This document shows positions 46,974-58,000 of a stretch of 64,000 bases of DNA, piece after piece (the stretch's first letter is position 1; every line of letters starts with the position of its first letter). A program made the position numbers and the translations under genes. The notes below the pieces were generated by a model that was not told where the DNA came from, made no database searches, and saw nothing but the letters and a program-made list of their open reading frames with translations. This stretch comes from Vicugna pacos (taxonomy: Eukaryota; Chordata; Mammalia; Artiodactyla; Camelidae). The stretch spans positions 31,916,501-31,980,500 of the forward strand of contig NC_132992.1 of NCBI RefSeq assembly GCF_048564905.1, written 5' to 3'.

Positions 46974-47012
46974 CACAGCGCTCCCCCGGCACCTGCGGCC
47001 CGTGCACAAACC
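46974..47012 (+). other. V 23-RSS of TRAV12
   Basis: Heptamer CACAGCG (46974-46980), a 23-base spacer with E-box CACCTG at 46990-46995, and nonamer GCACAAACC (47004-47012). Confidence 0.92.
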
Positions 47013-47494
47013 TGCTGGGGCCCCACAGTGCCTGATGCAGAGCTTAGGCTGCAGGCAGAGAAGTTCTCTCTGTTTCCTCAGTGCAGATGGGAATTAAGAG
47101 TAATAGTATGGGAGGTTTAATTGAGTAGGGAAGTATTCTCATAGTTCTGAAAATAATGGATCCTGAAGGGAAATCAAAGACATAGTATTGGTCCAAATGA
47201 CAGTTTGAAATATTTTCCGGTCTTCTCTTTGTATTCTAGTTTTATACACAATTTTACTCAGTGGGATTGGTTTTATGATGCTTTTATATGTGACCAAATA
47301 CTTTAATATGGTAACTCTGAGTCCAGGAAAAAGTTTGTGGCCTGATGGAATTATGGCCCTATAATAGGTATAAAATTGAATTACAGGCAAAGAAACTAAA
47401 TGTCACATTCATGGTAAAGTTGAAATTATGGTGTGTTAGACTTGATATTGTTTATGTCATCCAAAGAGTGGGAAAGCTTGGAAAGGAGGAATTA

Positions 47495-47640
47495 AGTTTT
47501 TTAAACATTTTTTATTGATGTATAATAATTTTACAATGTGTCAAAGTGCAGTGTAGAGCACAATTTTTCAGTTATACGTGAACATATATATACTCATTGT
47601 CACATTTTTTTCTCTGTGAGCTACCATAAGAGAAGATTTA
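47495..47640 (-). repeat. L1 3' terminal fragment, antisense
   Basis: Short T-rich antisense L1 3' sequence: 'ttttacaatgtgtcaaagtg' (47530). Confidence 0.6.
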
Positions 47641-47649
47641 AGATTTTTA

Positions 47650-50600
47650 TTCAGTTTTGTTCACATAGTCATTGACTAAAAGGATGCAATCTAATCAGAA
47701 TTTGCCTCAGATTCTCATTCTACAGACTTACAACTACAAAAAAATTTCCAAATCATAGAAAAGATATTTGAAAGGCAGTGAGACAGACCATGAAGTTTTG
47801 CTGGAATCAAGATACTAAAATTCTAGTTCCACTTTTCTCGCGCGCCTTCTGGCAGCCGTGACGCACTGGGAAGAGCCTGCTTTGTGGTGCTGGCTTGAGT
47901 CTCTTCATGTTGTTAATGAGACATTTGATTTTAGGCTGTACTACTGTACACATTTCAGGATTGGTTGAGGATTAAGTGAGGTAGCATGTAGTCTTAGGTT
48001 GAGTTCCTTAAAAGTAAATCCTAGATTGGGGCTCCCTGTGCCCATCGTTTTTTGAGAAAAGCAGGTTAGGATGAAAAGCAAAAGACTAAGAATGGATGTG
48101 GCCCTGCTGGGCTCTTGGTCCAGCCTGACCATGGGGTGATGTGGACGTGAGATGCACCCAGAACTGACCCCTCCCATCTTGAGTCATGGCGGCCAGGCAG
48201 CTGACTCCTGTGCTCCAGGACAAGGCCGCCGTTGGAACAGGGCCACAGCCTAGCAGAGAAGGGGGACTTTTATTGGCATCGATCAGTTTTCTGGGGAAGA
48301 GGGCAACTGTGAGCCAAGAGTAGCCAGGACTCGCTGCGGCTGGGGACCGGGTGCACTGCCTGGAAAGGGGCTCTAGTGTATCGCCCTAGTGTCTACTGCT
48401 CACATGGACCTCCCTTGTCACATGGTCTGTGTTCAATAAATGATAGGCATTGTCATTATTATATTTAAATTTTTAATTTCTTTTTACATTTAATGATGTT
48501 TATAAAATTAGTCCTACCAATCTGGAAGAATTGAAATAATGTAGGGTAAAGCACGTAACAGAAAAAAAATCTAAATGTATGTAAAGAATTATTACTCAAA
48601 GCCAACACTCAAGAGTCTTTGAGAGTAGTAACAAAGGAGCCAGTACACTATGCTCTTTGTTCCTTTGGTCAGCCTCAAAATGCTACATTCCCACACTGGG
48701 CCACAGAGCATGACATTCTGCCATCACTTTGGGTCCAGCTATAAATGACTTTGATGATTCATAGTTGATGGCTCTGGGCTTCCTTGTATGGAAAGAGACA
48801 CCATCTATACTTATAAACGAGTACTGTTACTTTGTTCTTGGTTTAATTTAAGAATGACAGACTGGTAGCAGGATGGACCCCTATGTCATTGTGCCCATGT
48901 CCTCCACAAGTTTTCTTCCTGAATGGAATGTCTGGCCAGCAGCTGGGCACGTGGACTCACCGTGTTAATCGGCAGGCTTCTTATAAGGATGAATGAGCAG
49001 GGAGCTGGTTATTAAGTTGTTCCTCCCCTTCCCCTGCACCTCATATCAGTTTGAACACAGCTTCACTCTGTCCACTGCTCACAGGAAAAGCTCCAGCATC
49101 CCAGGTGTCTCACTTCAACTTCAGTGGAGGCTAAGTGCCCGGGTGGAGGCTGCCCCACCATGCTTCCCCCACGTAAGCGCAGCAGCAGGATGGAGAGCAC
49201 AGAGGGGGACTGGTGTAGCTGTCCCACATCATATCCTGCCTTCAGTTTGTCCCCGTGTTCTGTCCCCCCTGCCCTCCCTCACACCCAGTCTCTTTCTCAG
49301 TCCAGAACCTCTACAGGGTCCTAAGCAGTAAGTTTCCTTCCGCGTTTCCAACGAAATCCTTTCATAGCTCATTCTGGGCTGTGCTTTCTCCCTCTCTGTC
49401 TCACTCATCAGGATGCTCACATCTGCTTTCTGTCTGATGGGAATGGTTGGTATCTTTCATATTTTTATTATTTTCATGTTATGGATTTAGGTTCATCCTG
49501 TTTATACTTATAAGTTTGATCTCAGTGGGAAGTTTGGAGAGAAGGGAGAAGGTACATATGCTTGATCAGATTTTTTTTTTTTTTTGAGCACAGTGTGTTT
49601 TTTATTTAAATACATTTAACATATAACATTGTATAAATTTAAGGTGTACATCATGTTAACTTGATACCTTTATATATTATAATATGATTATTATTGTGGT
49701 GATAATTAGCACCTCTATTACATTACATAATTTGATCAGATATTTTGAACCAGAAGCACACCCGGCAACATTTAAAATTTCAAAGTGACTATATGATTTG
49801 CTCTAAAATGTGAAGGCAAATCTATCAGCAGAGCCAAGAAGTAAATCAGAAGCCCAAGGGAGAACCAGTTTCAAGCTGCTACAAGTCAACAGAGTACTCA
49901 GAAAGGAGGGCATTGGTCTGATTTTTTGAAAAAGACCCCCGCTGGCCAGATTCTCACCTCACCTGAGATTTCTCTTCTTAGTTACTTCAATTCTGTGTTT
50001 CAGCAGTCTCTGTGCTAAAGGAAATTGAGTAGGAAAGTCTTTCCCCTTGGGAGTTTCATCGTACTGCTAGACGGCAGAGTGCATTTCCCGTGTCTGACAG
50101 GCCGTCTCCCACCTGCACGGGGTGCTGCTTGCTTGGCTACGTGGATTGTCACTGCCACTCTACCCCCGCGTCCCCGGTCCCCTGCAGGAGCTCCTCTCAC
50201 TTTCGGTTTGCTGCCTGCACTCCTGCCGGCTCTACTGAGTTCACAGGGACTTACTTTTCTTTTTCTCAATTCTGTCCAGAATCACTTCTTTATATGCCAT
50301 ATTTTCCTTGCCTTCATAATTCTGCTCGGATTTCTCTGCAGATGCTTCTCTATTGACATTCTTCTTAGTGTAAGGTCCCCTTAATGTGGCATAATTTATC
50401 AGTCTATTCTGACGATTGGCGATTGGAACAGGACTTTCACTGTCTCCACTTATGTGGTGCCTAAGTTATTTTCTCATAGCTTTAATAAATATCCAAGTTG
50501 TCCACCTGAAACCAACGAGTCTTCTTCACACTTTCTGCTGGACAAACAAAACTGTTGCTTTTATTACGTTGCATTGACTAAATAACTAATGTCACGTGTT

Positions 50601-51000
50601 CTAGGCTGATTTTAAGTCTCTGATCCAATTTAGTTTTTCCCTGTTAGCACCAAGTAAGGAGATAATCTCTATCCCCTCTCTGATGCGCACATCCAGTAGC
50701 ACAAGGGCAGATGAAGCTCAGCTCATCTGAGGCCATTGATCTTATCCTTTCTGTGTGATGAACGGTTTAAAAAAGTAAAAGTCTCTCAAGGAAATTCCAA
50801 AGTCTAGAATATTGTTTTCTGTGACTCATTTCTCAGGGAAGTAAATTACTCTTCTATTTTTACATCACCCCCATTTCTCATTCATGTTAGTATTAATACA
50901 GCCTACTACAGAAGATGACATCATCACAGATTGGGGAAGGAAGGAATACATTCTGCTGATTTTGATGCTCATGTCTCAGAAACGAAAAGGACTCAGCTCC
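47650..51000. other. Intergenic DNA between TRAV12 and TRAV16
   Basis: No V segment is visible. It holds GC-rich patches at 48200-48380, 49090-49330 and 50090-50240 without recognisable coding, and an L1-like antisense scrap at 49570-49740. The rest is AT-rich. Confidence 0.5.
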
Positions 51001-51025
51001 CACGGATCGCTGGTTCTGCCTCTGG

Positions 51026-51039
51026 CCTCCAGAGGGCGT
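51026..51039 (+). promoter_or_regulatory. CTCF-like motif upstream of TRAV16
   Basis: CCTCCAGAGGGCGT, about 300 bases before the TRAV16 ATG. Confidence 0.45.
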
Positions 51040-51337
51040 AGTTGCACAAATGAGACGTTTGTTTTTGTTGTAGATCATCGCCATCCGCTGAGCCCCTCCT
51101 CCCGCAGCCGGCTGATGCATCCTACTGATGTCTGTGTAAATCGGCAACTGTGACGAGAATAAGACGCCAGAAAGAATCCAAACTCGTTAAGAGAAAGGCT
51201 CTAACAGTTCTTGAACCTTGTTAAAGCAAGGGCCTTGTGCAGCCCAACCTCGCCACGCCTCCTGCAGCTCTGAAGGCTCGGTGACCTCGGCGCTGTCTCA
51301 CCTGCTCCGTAGCCTGCAGCGTTTCCAGCGCTCAGCC

Positions 51338-51795
51338 ATGCTCCTGCTGCTCATCCCAGTGCTTGAGATGGGTTTTGCCCTGAGTAAGTAACACCCCATT
51401 CCCTTTCTACTGTCACAAAAGTGGCCGTGTTCTAATTGAAATCTGAATAGGGACCCCTTTTCTTCCTAGCCAAGCCTGCACTGTTTTCACTTACGCAGCA
51501 TTGATGTTTCAGGAGGAGCTGGAGCGCAGTCAGTGACCCAGCCTGAGGACCACGTCTCTGTCTTTGCAAGGGCCCCTGTGCAGGTGAAGTGCAATTACTC
51601 ATATTCCGGGAGTCCTTTGCTTTTCTGGTATGTCCAGTACCCCAAACGAAGCCTCCAATTACTCCTGAAACACACTTCAAAAGAGAGCCTCAAAGGTTTC
51701 ACGGCTGACCTCAACAGGCGTGAGGCATCCTTCCATCTGAAGAAACCATCAGCTCAGGAGGAAGACTCAGCCATGTACTACTGTGCTCTGAGTGA
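51338..51795 (+). CDS. TRAV16: T-cell receptor alpha variable segment, TRAV16
   Basis: The leader exon 51338-51383 encodes [15 protein letters not shown] and ends at donor gtaagt. A 129-base intron precedes V exon 51513-51795. The V exon ([71 protein letters not shown]) matches remembered human TRAV16 nearly motif for motif. First cysteine is in VKCNYSYSG, tryptophan in LFWYVQ, and second cysteine in MYYCAL. The leader, however, reads like TRAV8 (MLLLLVPVLE in human TRAV8-4) rather than TRAV16. The frame is open; the heptamer ends in A rather than G. It looks functional. Confidence 0.9.
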
Positions 51796-51834
51796 CACAG
51801 TAACTGGTTTTACAAAGGAAGCCGAACACAAACC
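51796..51834 (+). other. V 23-RSS of TRAV16, variant heptamer
   Basis: Heptamer CACAGTA (51796-51802) departs at position 7. A 23-base spacer is followed by nonamer ACACAAACC (51826-51834). Confidence 0.92.
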
Positions 51835-51875
51835 CCTTGTGATTCAGAGGAAATATTTCTAAGTTCCCTCTTTGG

Positions 51876-51889
51876 CCACACGGGGGCGC
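51876..51889 (+). promoter_or_regulatory. CTCF-like motif 3' of TRAV16
   Basis: CCACACGGGGGCGC is a strong-looking site about 40 bases past the RSS, an unusual place compared with its neighbours. Confidence 0.5.
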
Positions 51890-51999
51890 TCCTTCCCTAG
51901 AGACTGACGCTAAGTTTGCCTCTCAGGGACAACACCATCAGGTGCCAAAGTTGGCTGTAGATTAACCTCAAAAATTTGTTCAAGGAAATTGTCATTACC

Positions 52000-53820
52000 G
52001 ACTCTGCCCAAATTAATTTTTTAAATAGTAAGTATATTTATTCTATATATTACTACCGGGAAAAATACTTTTGAAATAAAACTATAAAACAGCATAACAT
52101 TTTTTTTCTTGTCCCCGAGAAACCCCCCAGTTTGAGTGGCGCAGTCCCACGTCTCCGGCTCGTCTCCCCCCCCCCCCCCCCACCGTGTGCTCATCGCCAC
52201 GGACTGAAGCGCAGCTCCTAAGTGTAGGACGGGGCTTCCTGACACATGGTTACTGACCCTTCTGCAGCTAATGCCTTTCCTCTCACGCGCTTCATGGACT
52301 CATTCTATCCAAGTCAGGGTCCAATCAGAAGAAAACACACAGCAACTTGAAAAGGGAAAGTTTTAAGAATTATCAGCTAATAACAAGACATAAATTACTT
52401 ACGGGTAAAAAGAACTCTGAGGAACATAGGAACAGCAATCTGCAGGGGCCGCTTTTGTTGCCAGGATTAAGCCGGAGTTTGGAGGAAAGCGACGCACTGT
52501 GATATGTGTCCCTTTCTCCTACCGAGGCGGTGACTCAAGCCTCACTGCGGAGTGTGTGGTTGTCACCTGCTGGACGGGGAAGCCTGCTGAGCTGCCAGAG
52601 GAAAAGGCTGGCGAGCAGGAGAACACCTCCCAGGGTTCCCACACCTTTGACAGGAAGCCGGCAAAGGAGTGCTGCTCAGCCTGCCTGGGTGTTCGTGCAA
52701 CGTGCCGGGAGACCACCTCGGGGGCTGTCACTGAACGTTGCTGGAGCTGAGCATCACCGCTGTTCCGCGGGCTGGCCACGCACTGCAGGGACAAGAAGTG
52801 GGAAGCACGCCAGGACCTGGGAGAGAAGCTGCGTCCTCCTGCAGCGTCCTCCCTGTCCCCTCTGCTGACAGCTTAACACCGTGCCGGCTGGCAACGGAGA
52901 AGTGTCTACAGGGCCCAAGTCCGGAATCACCCTCCAGATGCCTGGGTGACATACCTACTGGTGTGACTCAGAATGAAAGGCAATAGATTTGATGAGTGGC
53001 ACACCCCATCCTTCTGGTTACTGATCTGTGGCACACACCCCTCCACACGCATGTGACCTTCCAGACAACAGTGAAACGACTCTCTATTTCTATCTAACAA
53101 GCTAAAGCCGTCCTTTGAATAAGTGAAGAAGTTCTCATCCTCTGTCCAAAATGAGAACACCTGTAGTCCCAGCAGTCACTATGGGTCACTGGTTGTGTTA
53201 ATCATCTCTAAAACTCAGAGGAAATTCCACCAAAAATACTGTTATATACAGACTGAATTGTAAAGTGAATCTCTGACAATGTGTATATAAAATACTTATG
53301 GTGAGAAAAAGAAGAAGAAAATGGCAGTGCATACAAGGGAACACACACATATAAAGAGCAAAAGGAAAACACAGAAAGCTACTGAGTCTCTTGATTCTGG
53401 ATTTGGTCGTGATGCTGCAATTGACATAAATAGCTTCTTCTTTTATGACGTGTTTTATATTTTCCTGCCCTCAGCCATAAGCGCAGGGGTTTGGGTTACA
53501 TACCTAGTGGTGCAACTGAAATCTTCATCCCCAAAGGATCTGAGTACTCAGTAATCTTGCCTTGTTATTCGTCGTTGTAATTTCCATTAACCTTCAGGAC
53601 CAGGCCTGGAAGTGCCAAGAGCTCCCCTACAAGACCTCCTGGGTTCCAGACATAACCTTCTTTGTCCCTGTTATGTAGCAGCAACCCAGTTCCTCCTTGG
53701 TAATTGCTGTCAGTCACTCCAGCCAGTAGTGTAACCTCTTTTTCTTTTTTTCAGTTGCAAGACATACGTAACCCAAATGGTGACATGGCAGTCTCATCTC
53801 CCAACGGAATGAAGCCGTTG
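52000..53820. other. Intergenic, with poly-C tract and unresolved repeat
   Basis: Poly-C run near 52167-52182. The stretch at about 52310-52990 resembles an old dispersed repeat I cannot name and is GC-rich toward its 3' end. Open frames on both strands lack family signatures. Confidence 0.5.
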
Positions 53821-53823
53821 TTG

Positions 53824-53837
53824 TGCCCCCTGGTGAA
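53824..53837 (-). promoter_or_regulatory. CTCF-like motif in opposite orientation
   Basis: On the minus strand it reads TCACCAGGGGGCAC, one mismatch from the core. It is the only clear motif of this type facing against the V segments. Confidence 0.5.
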
Positions 53838-54317
53838 AGCATTCCTCACTGTAGAGAAGAGGACCTCCAGACCAGCGCAGCTCGGAGTTCCAAGCACTGG
53901 AAACGAAAACTCTGCTAGTGGGTTACTGGTAACAATAGCGAGATGACCCGCACCCAGGGCCACTTCCTTGATGGCTGGACTCACAAATTCTGGTCATTGG
54001 GGGAGAAAACGCCATGTAATAGTCCCTGCTGTGAAGCACACACTGCGCCTTGTAAGACGGACTCTCATGGGGTCCACGGAGACACGTGAAAGGAAGAGTC
54101 CCCAGGCTATTCCCCTTGAAGCTGTGTCGGGGATTGCTGGGGAAGCTACAGATACCTGTACCACACCTTGTGATGGAAGTAATAACTGAATATTTTCCAG
54201 GCATACTTGTGTTTAGGGTTCTTACCTCTGAGTCCTGTCTCATTCCCCTTTATCATCTCTCCAGCTATTATGAGGAAGAGGAGGTTAGACCTGGCTGTGG
54301 TGCAGTTTGTCGGAGGG

Positions 54318-54331
54318 CCACCAGGGGGCGG
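54318..54331 (+). promoter_or_regulatory. CTCF-like motif upstream of the 54.5 kb V
   Basis: CCACCAGGGGGCGG, a full consensus match, about 213 bases before the ATG. Confidence 0.6.
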
Positions 54332-54530
54332 GCTTCCTTCAGCCGTGGTTCATGTTTGCCTTTAGGCGCTGGTTTGACTTGCCTGCCTCTGCGGCCACAA
54401 GACAGATGGCTTGCTGTGCAGAGAGGGGTTCTTGGTTCCTGAGTGAGGAGTTTCTATAACATCCAGCTGGAGACTAGAGCTATTAGATTTGCTGTATTCC
54501 AGGGAGCAAGGACCATTTTCCACTTCGAAC

Positions 54531-55005
54531 ATGCTTTGTGCCTCTCACCTACTTCTTGTGATCTTATTATTATACAGTAAGTGATGCCTTACCCTAAATG
54601 TTAATGCTTTTTAAAATTTTCCTATAATCCTAGTTAACTTTTAGTGTTCTTGTCTGCCTCAAAACCCTCCTCCTGTGCATTCCTAACATAACAAGGTGAT
54701 TCTCTTTTAGGGGGAACCAGTGGAGACTCAGTGACCCAGACTGAAGTCCCAGTCACTCTCTCAGAGCAGGAGCTTTTGATGCTGAACTGCACTTACCAGA
54801 CCACTGATTCAGATCCCTACCTGTTTTGGTATGTGCAGTACGTCAACAAAGCTCCTCAACTCCTCCTGAAGGGCTCAACTACAAACCCAAGGCCAGAGCA
54901 TCAAGGTTTTCAGGCCACTCTTGATAAGAGTAGCAGGAACTTCCACCTGCAGAAACCGTCCGTGCAGACGTCAGACTCGGCCGTGTACTACTGTGCTCTG
55001 GGAGA
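54531..55005 (+). CDS. T-cell receptor alpha variable segment, TRAV9-related group like mouse Trav6, copy a
   Basis: The leader exon 54531-54576 encodes MLCASHLLLVILLLY and ends at donor gtaagt. A 134-base intron precedes V exon 54711-55005. The mature start is GDSVTQTEVPVTLSEQ. Motifs LNCTYQTTDSDPYLFWYVQY, KAPQLLLKGSTTN and EHQGFQATLDKSS recall mouse Trav6 (V-alpha-4) rather than human TRAV9. First cysteine is in MLNCTYQ, tryptophan in LFWYVQY, and second cysteine in AVYYCALGD. It is the first of a tandem pair; I count 11 amino-acid differences from copy b, mostly around CDR1. The frame is open and the RSS good. I leave the symbol blank because the human subgroup is unclear. It looks functional. 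Confidence 0.88.
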
Positions 55006-55044
55006 CACAGTGAGAGGGGCTGCAGGGGGAGCTGAGCACAAACC
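55006..55044 (+). other. V 23-RSS of the 54.5 kb V
   Basis: Heptamer CACAGTG (55006-55012), a 23-base spacer, and nonamer GCACAAACC (55036-55044). Confidence 0.93.
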
Positions 55045-55049
55045 CAGGT

Positions 55050-58000
55050 TTGCGCAGGTGAGGTCTGGCTGTCAGCGGCCCTGGGAGGGGCTGCTATTTT
55101 CTCTCTCCAGTGATCTGTGTGCTGGAGGCACCCTCAGTGTCCTGCCAGCTGTGATGCTCAGAGCCAGGAACCTTGGAAAGCTTGGATTGCTCCACAGAGA
55201 GGAATTGGGGGAAGAACAGTGGAGACAGGAACCTAAGAGCTCTTCTCCAGGAAAGCGTGTTTTCAGCCCACCCTCTTTCCCAGGGAAGGCACATAGCTCC
55301 GGGGAGGTTTCGCTAACTCTGATCAATGACATTTCAGTTGTTATTGCTGAAATATTTCACAACCTGTTAATGGAAGTTCCCAGGGCACATTGTTCATGCA
55401 CAAATGTGTAACTGGAGGCTAGTCTCTTGCTTGTACAACTCAGAGCAGGATTGTGGGTCTTGCTGAGTTTCCCCTTCAGACACTCCATTTCCAGTGACTA
55501 AGATCTTTATTCTCTCTTCCCTTGACTTTTCCTTCCCTCGTGGTTGCTCCAGAAATGCTGCTGCCTAAGTCGGCTCAGTGAGAAGAGCGTCCTGACAAGC
55601 TGTTTCTTCTGTCGAGGGCGCTGCGGGTCAGAGCAGCCTCAGCAGCAAGCGCTGCGCACGCGGTGTGTCTTGCTTGCACGGTGCTGACACGTGTCCGCCA
55701 TCTTCCTGTCGTCAGAGCAGCTCTTTACAGACACTAAATAATGATCCCAGTTCTGGACTGGAGGATCTGGGCTATGAGAAAGCCTGGACCCTGCACCTGG
55801 CCCTGACTGTGTAGCCTGCATATCATTTTTATCATTGCATTTATGTCAGGGAGCCTCCTGAAGTGGGTCCGATTCAGTGACCAAGGAAACATTTCAGCTG
55901 TCTCTTTATAAAAGGAGGAGGCCACTTGGAGTCTTGTTCACTGCGAACCCAAATGTAAAAAGTCCCCAGTTTCTCCACACCAAACCAGCACAAAACAGAG
56001 AAATGACCATATTTTTCAAATACAAAAACAACAACAACAACAACAACAACAAAACCTTGATGTGGCAAGTATGTCTGCTCACTGAGAGCACAGGACTCAG
56101 CATTTTCTGTTCTGCTCTAGTATAGCTAATTAAAACAAATTCTTCTTACACAATTAGTCAATACAGGTGTGATGTCAATATTATGTGGAAGATTCTAGGC
56201 ACGTGAATAATTTGTGCCAAAACAAAACTAGGGGCACGTTTCTATTTAAAAAGGCATAACTTTTGTGTTAGCAGGATGGATTTTAGTGGCTTCAAGAATT
56301 TCTAGGGTTTTGAAGTCAAAGCTGAGAGTGAGGATAAAAAGAAAGCAGGGCTGTCTCCACCTTTGCCTTAAACATATTGATTTACTAACGGCAGTAACAT
56401 TTAAAATTTTATGGACCTGGTCTTACTGGAAATGTGTGTTCTCATGGACTGATAACTAGAGCAGTGAGACCCAGCCCCCCAGCACTGAAGGAAGCGGAGT
56501 TTACTGACTATGATCAAAGAACAGATACCAGCGGAGATTGAAGTCTGCTGGTATTATTTCTTTTATGCTTTTGAGAAATTTTAATTTTATCTTTTCTTGA
56601 AAAAGTAAATATTTTAGTTTGATTTTGATAATCCAGGTAAATATCTAGCTCAGTTAACTTCCTCAACTTTGGGGACATTTTGTTCAAGTTATGGTACTAA
56701 ATTCCTGTCTTAGACACTTGAGTGGTCAATGCCTTGTATTAGCAACTGGTGTTATTCCAAGGTTGGCGCTCCTTAGCAATCTGATTCTTTCCCAGTGCCC
56801 AGAAACTTGAGTTTGGTTCTTTTTTTTTTTTTTTTGAAGTATAGTCAGTTACAATGTGTCAGTCTCTGGTGTACATGCTGCCATTTTTCATAGGATTTCT
56901 CTTGCTTTTAATAATTCTTTGGTTCCAGAATTATATATTTTTAGGGTTTTCCTTACCCCAATTTCCACCAATAATTAATAGATGCTGTCTGGAAGAGGAG
57001 GGGCTATTTCAAAATTACATATATGGAGTTTTGACAAGAATTCTTGTATTTAGGCACTGAGTAGAATTTTCTCAATTTGGTTTTGCTTACCGACACCCAC
57101 AGCTAATTTGTGTACACACGTAAGCGTATTTTTTCCCTACCGTTGATGACATGGCATATCCTTGGCAGTTTTGTGACTCAAGAGGCATGATATGAAATCA
57201 TCCGTTAACAACAACCATTTTGCTGATGAGTTTATCCTTGGCCCCTTCCCTCCGCCTTTTCTCTCTGGTCCAGCTACACAGAACAGTACCTTCCCTGTGC
57301 TGACTGTATGTTGCACTCAAGTAGACGCTACTAACATGTTTGAAGGGTATCTAAGCACTTTCGATCCATCTGAAATATGACTGGTTGAGGAATTAATTTC
57401 CCATGGATGAGATAATTATTGGTGAAGAGAATAGTCTCATTTCATATTCAGTTAAATGCAAGCTGCCTTGGAGTGGGGGGAGCTTTTCACCTACTCCAAG
57501 AGACTAGGGGGAAGTGTCACCCATTCTCGAAGCAGGAAGCATCTCAACGTTCCCCTTCTCATTAGCAAGGATGTGGCGCCTTTTTGGTCACTGATCTGTG
57601 TCTCTGCTCAAGTCCGGCCCATCGCGGAGTATCCTCTCTGCATCTCTGCAGGCTCGACTCTTGTCTGCACCTCTTGGGACCATACCTTCTGGAAGCACAA
57701 TGTGGGGCACAGCAGCGAGAGGAGACATCCATTTTCCTGCTGGCTGTAGGAGATGTAGCTGAGACACTGGATCATTGTCATTTCATCATCTATAGGCACA
57801 ACTGTTAAAATGCAGATTTTAATAGTTACAGCAATTTAAAGGTTACAATAGTTCTGAAGAACATAGTCTCCATCCTTACCTAAGAAGGCATTGTCTTTAC
57901 ACCCAGTCTGAAAGTAAAGGCTGCCTTCTGAACTCCTACACACTGGGTTTTGGACACCTGAGCATTTGGGGTTAAACATCTTAATAAAAAGGCCTAAGAA

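Noticed and set aside
57608-57799. Small minus-strand frame similar to one at 63743-63952
   Set aside because: Similarity is explained by the duplicated DNA segment. The frames differ near one end and show no protein signature.
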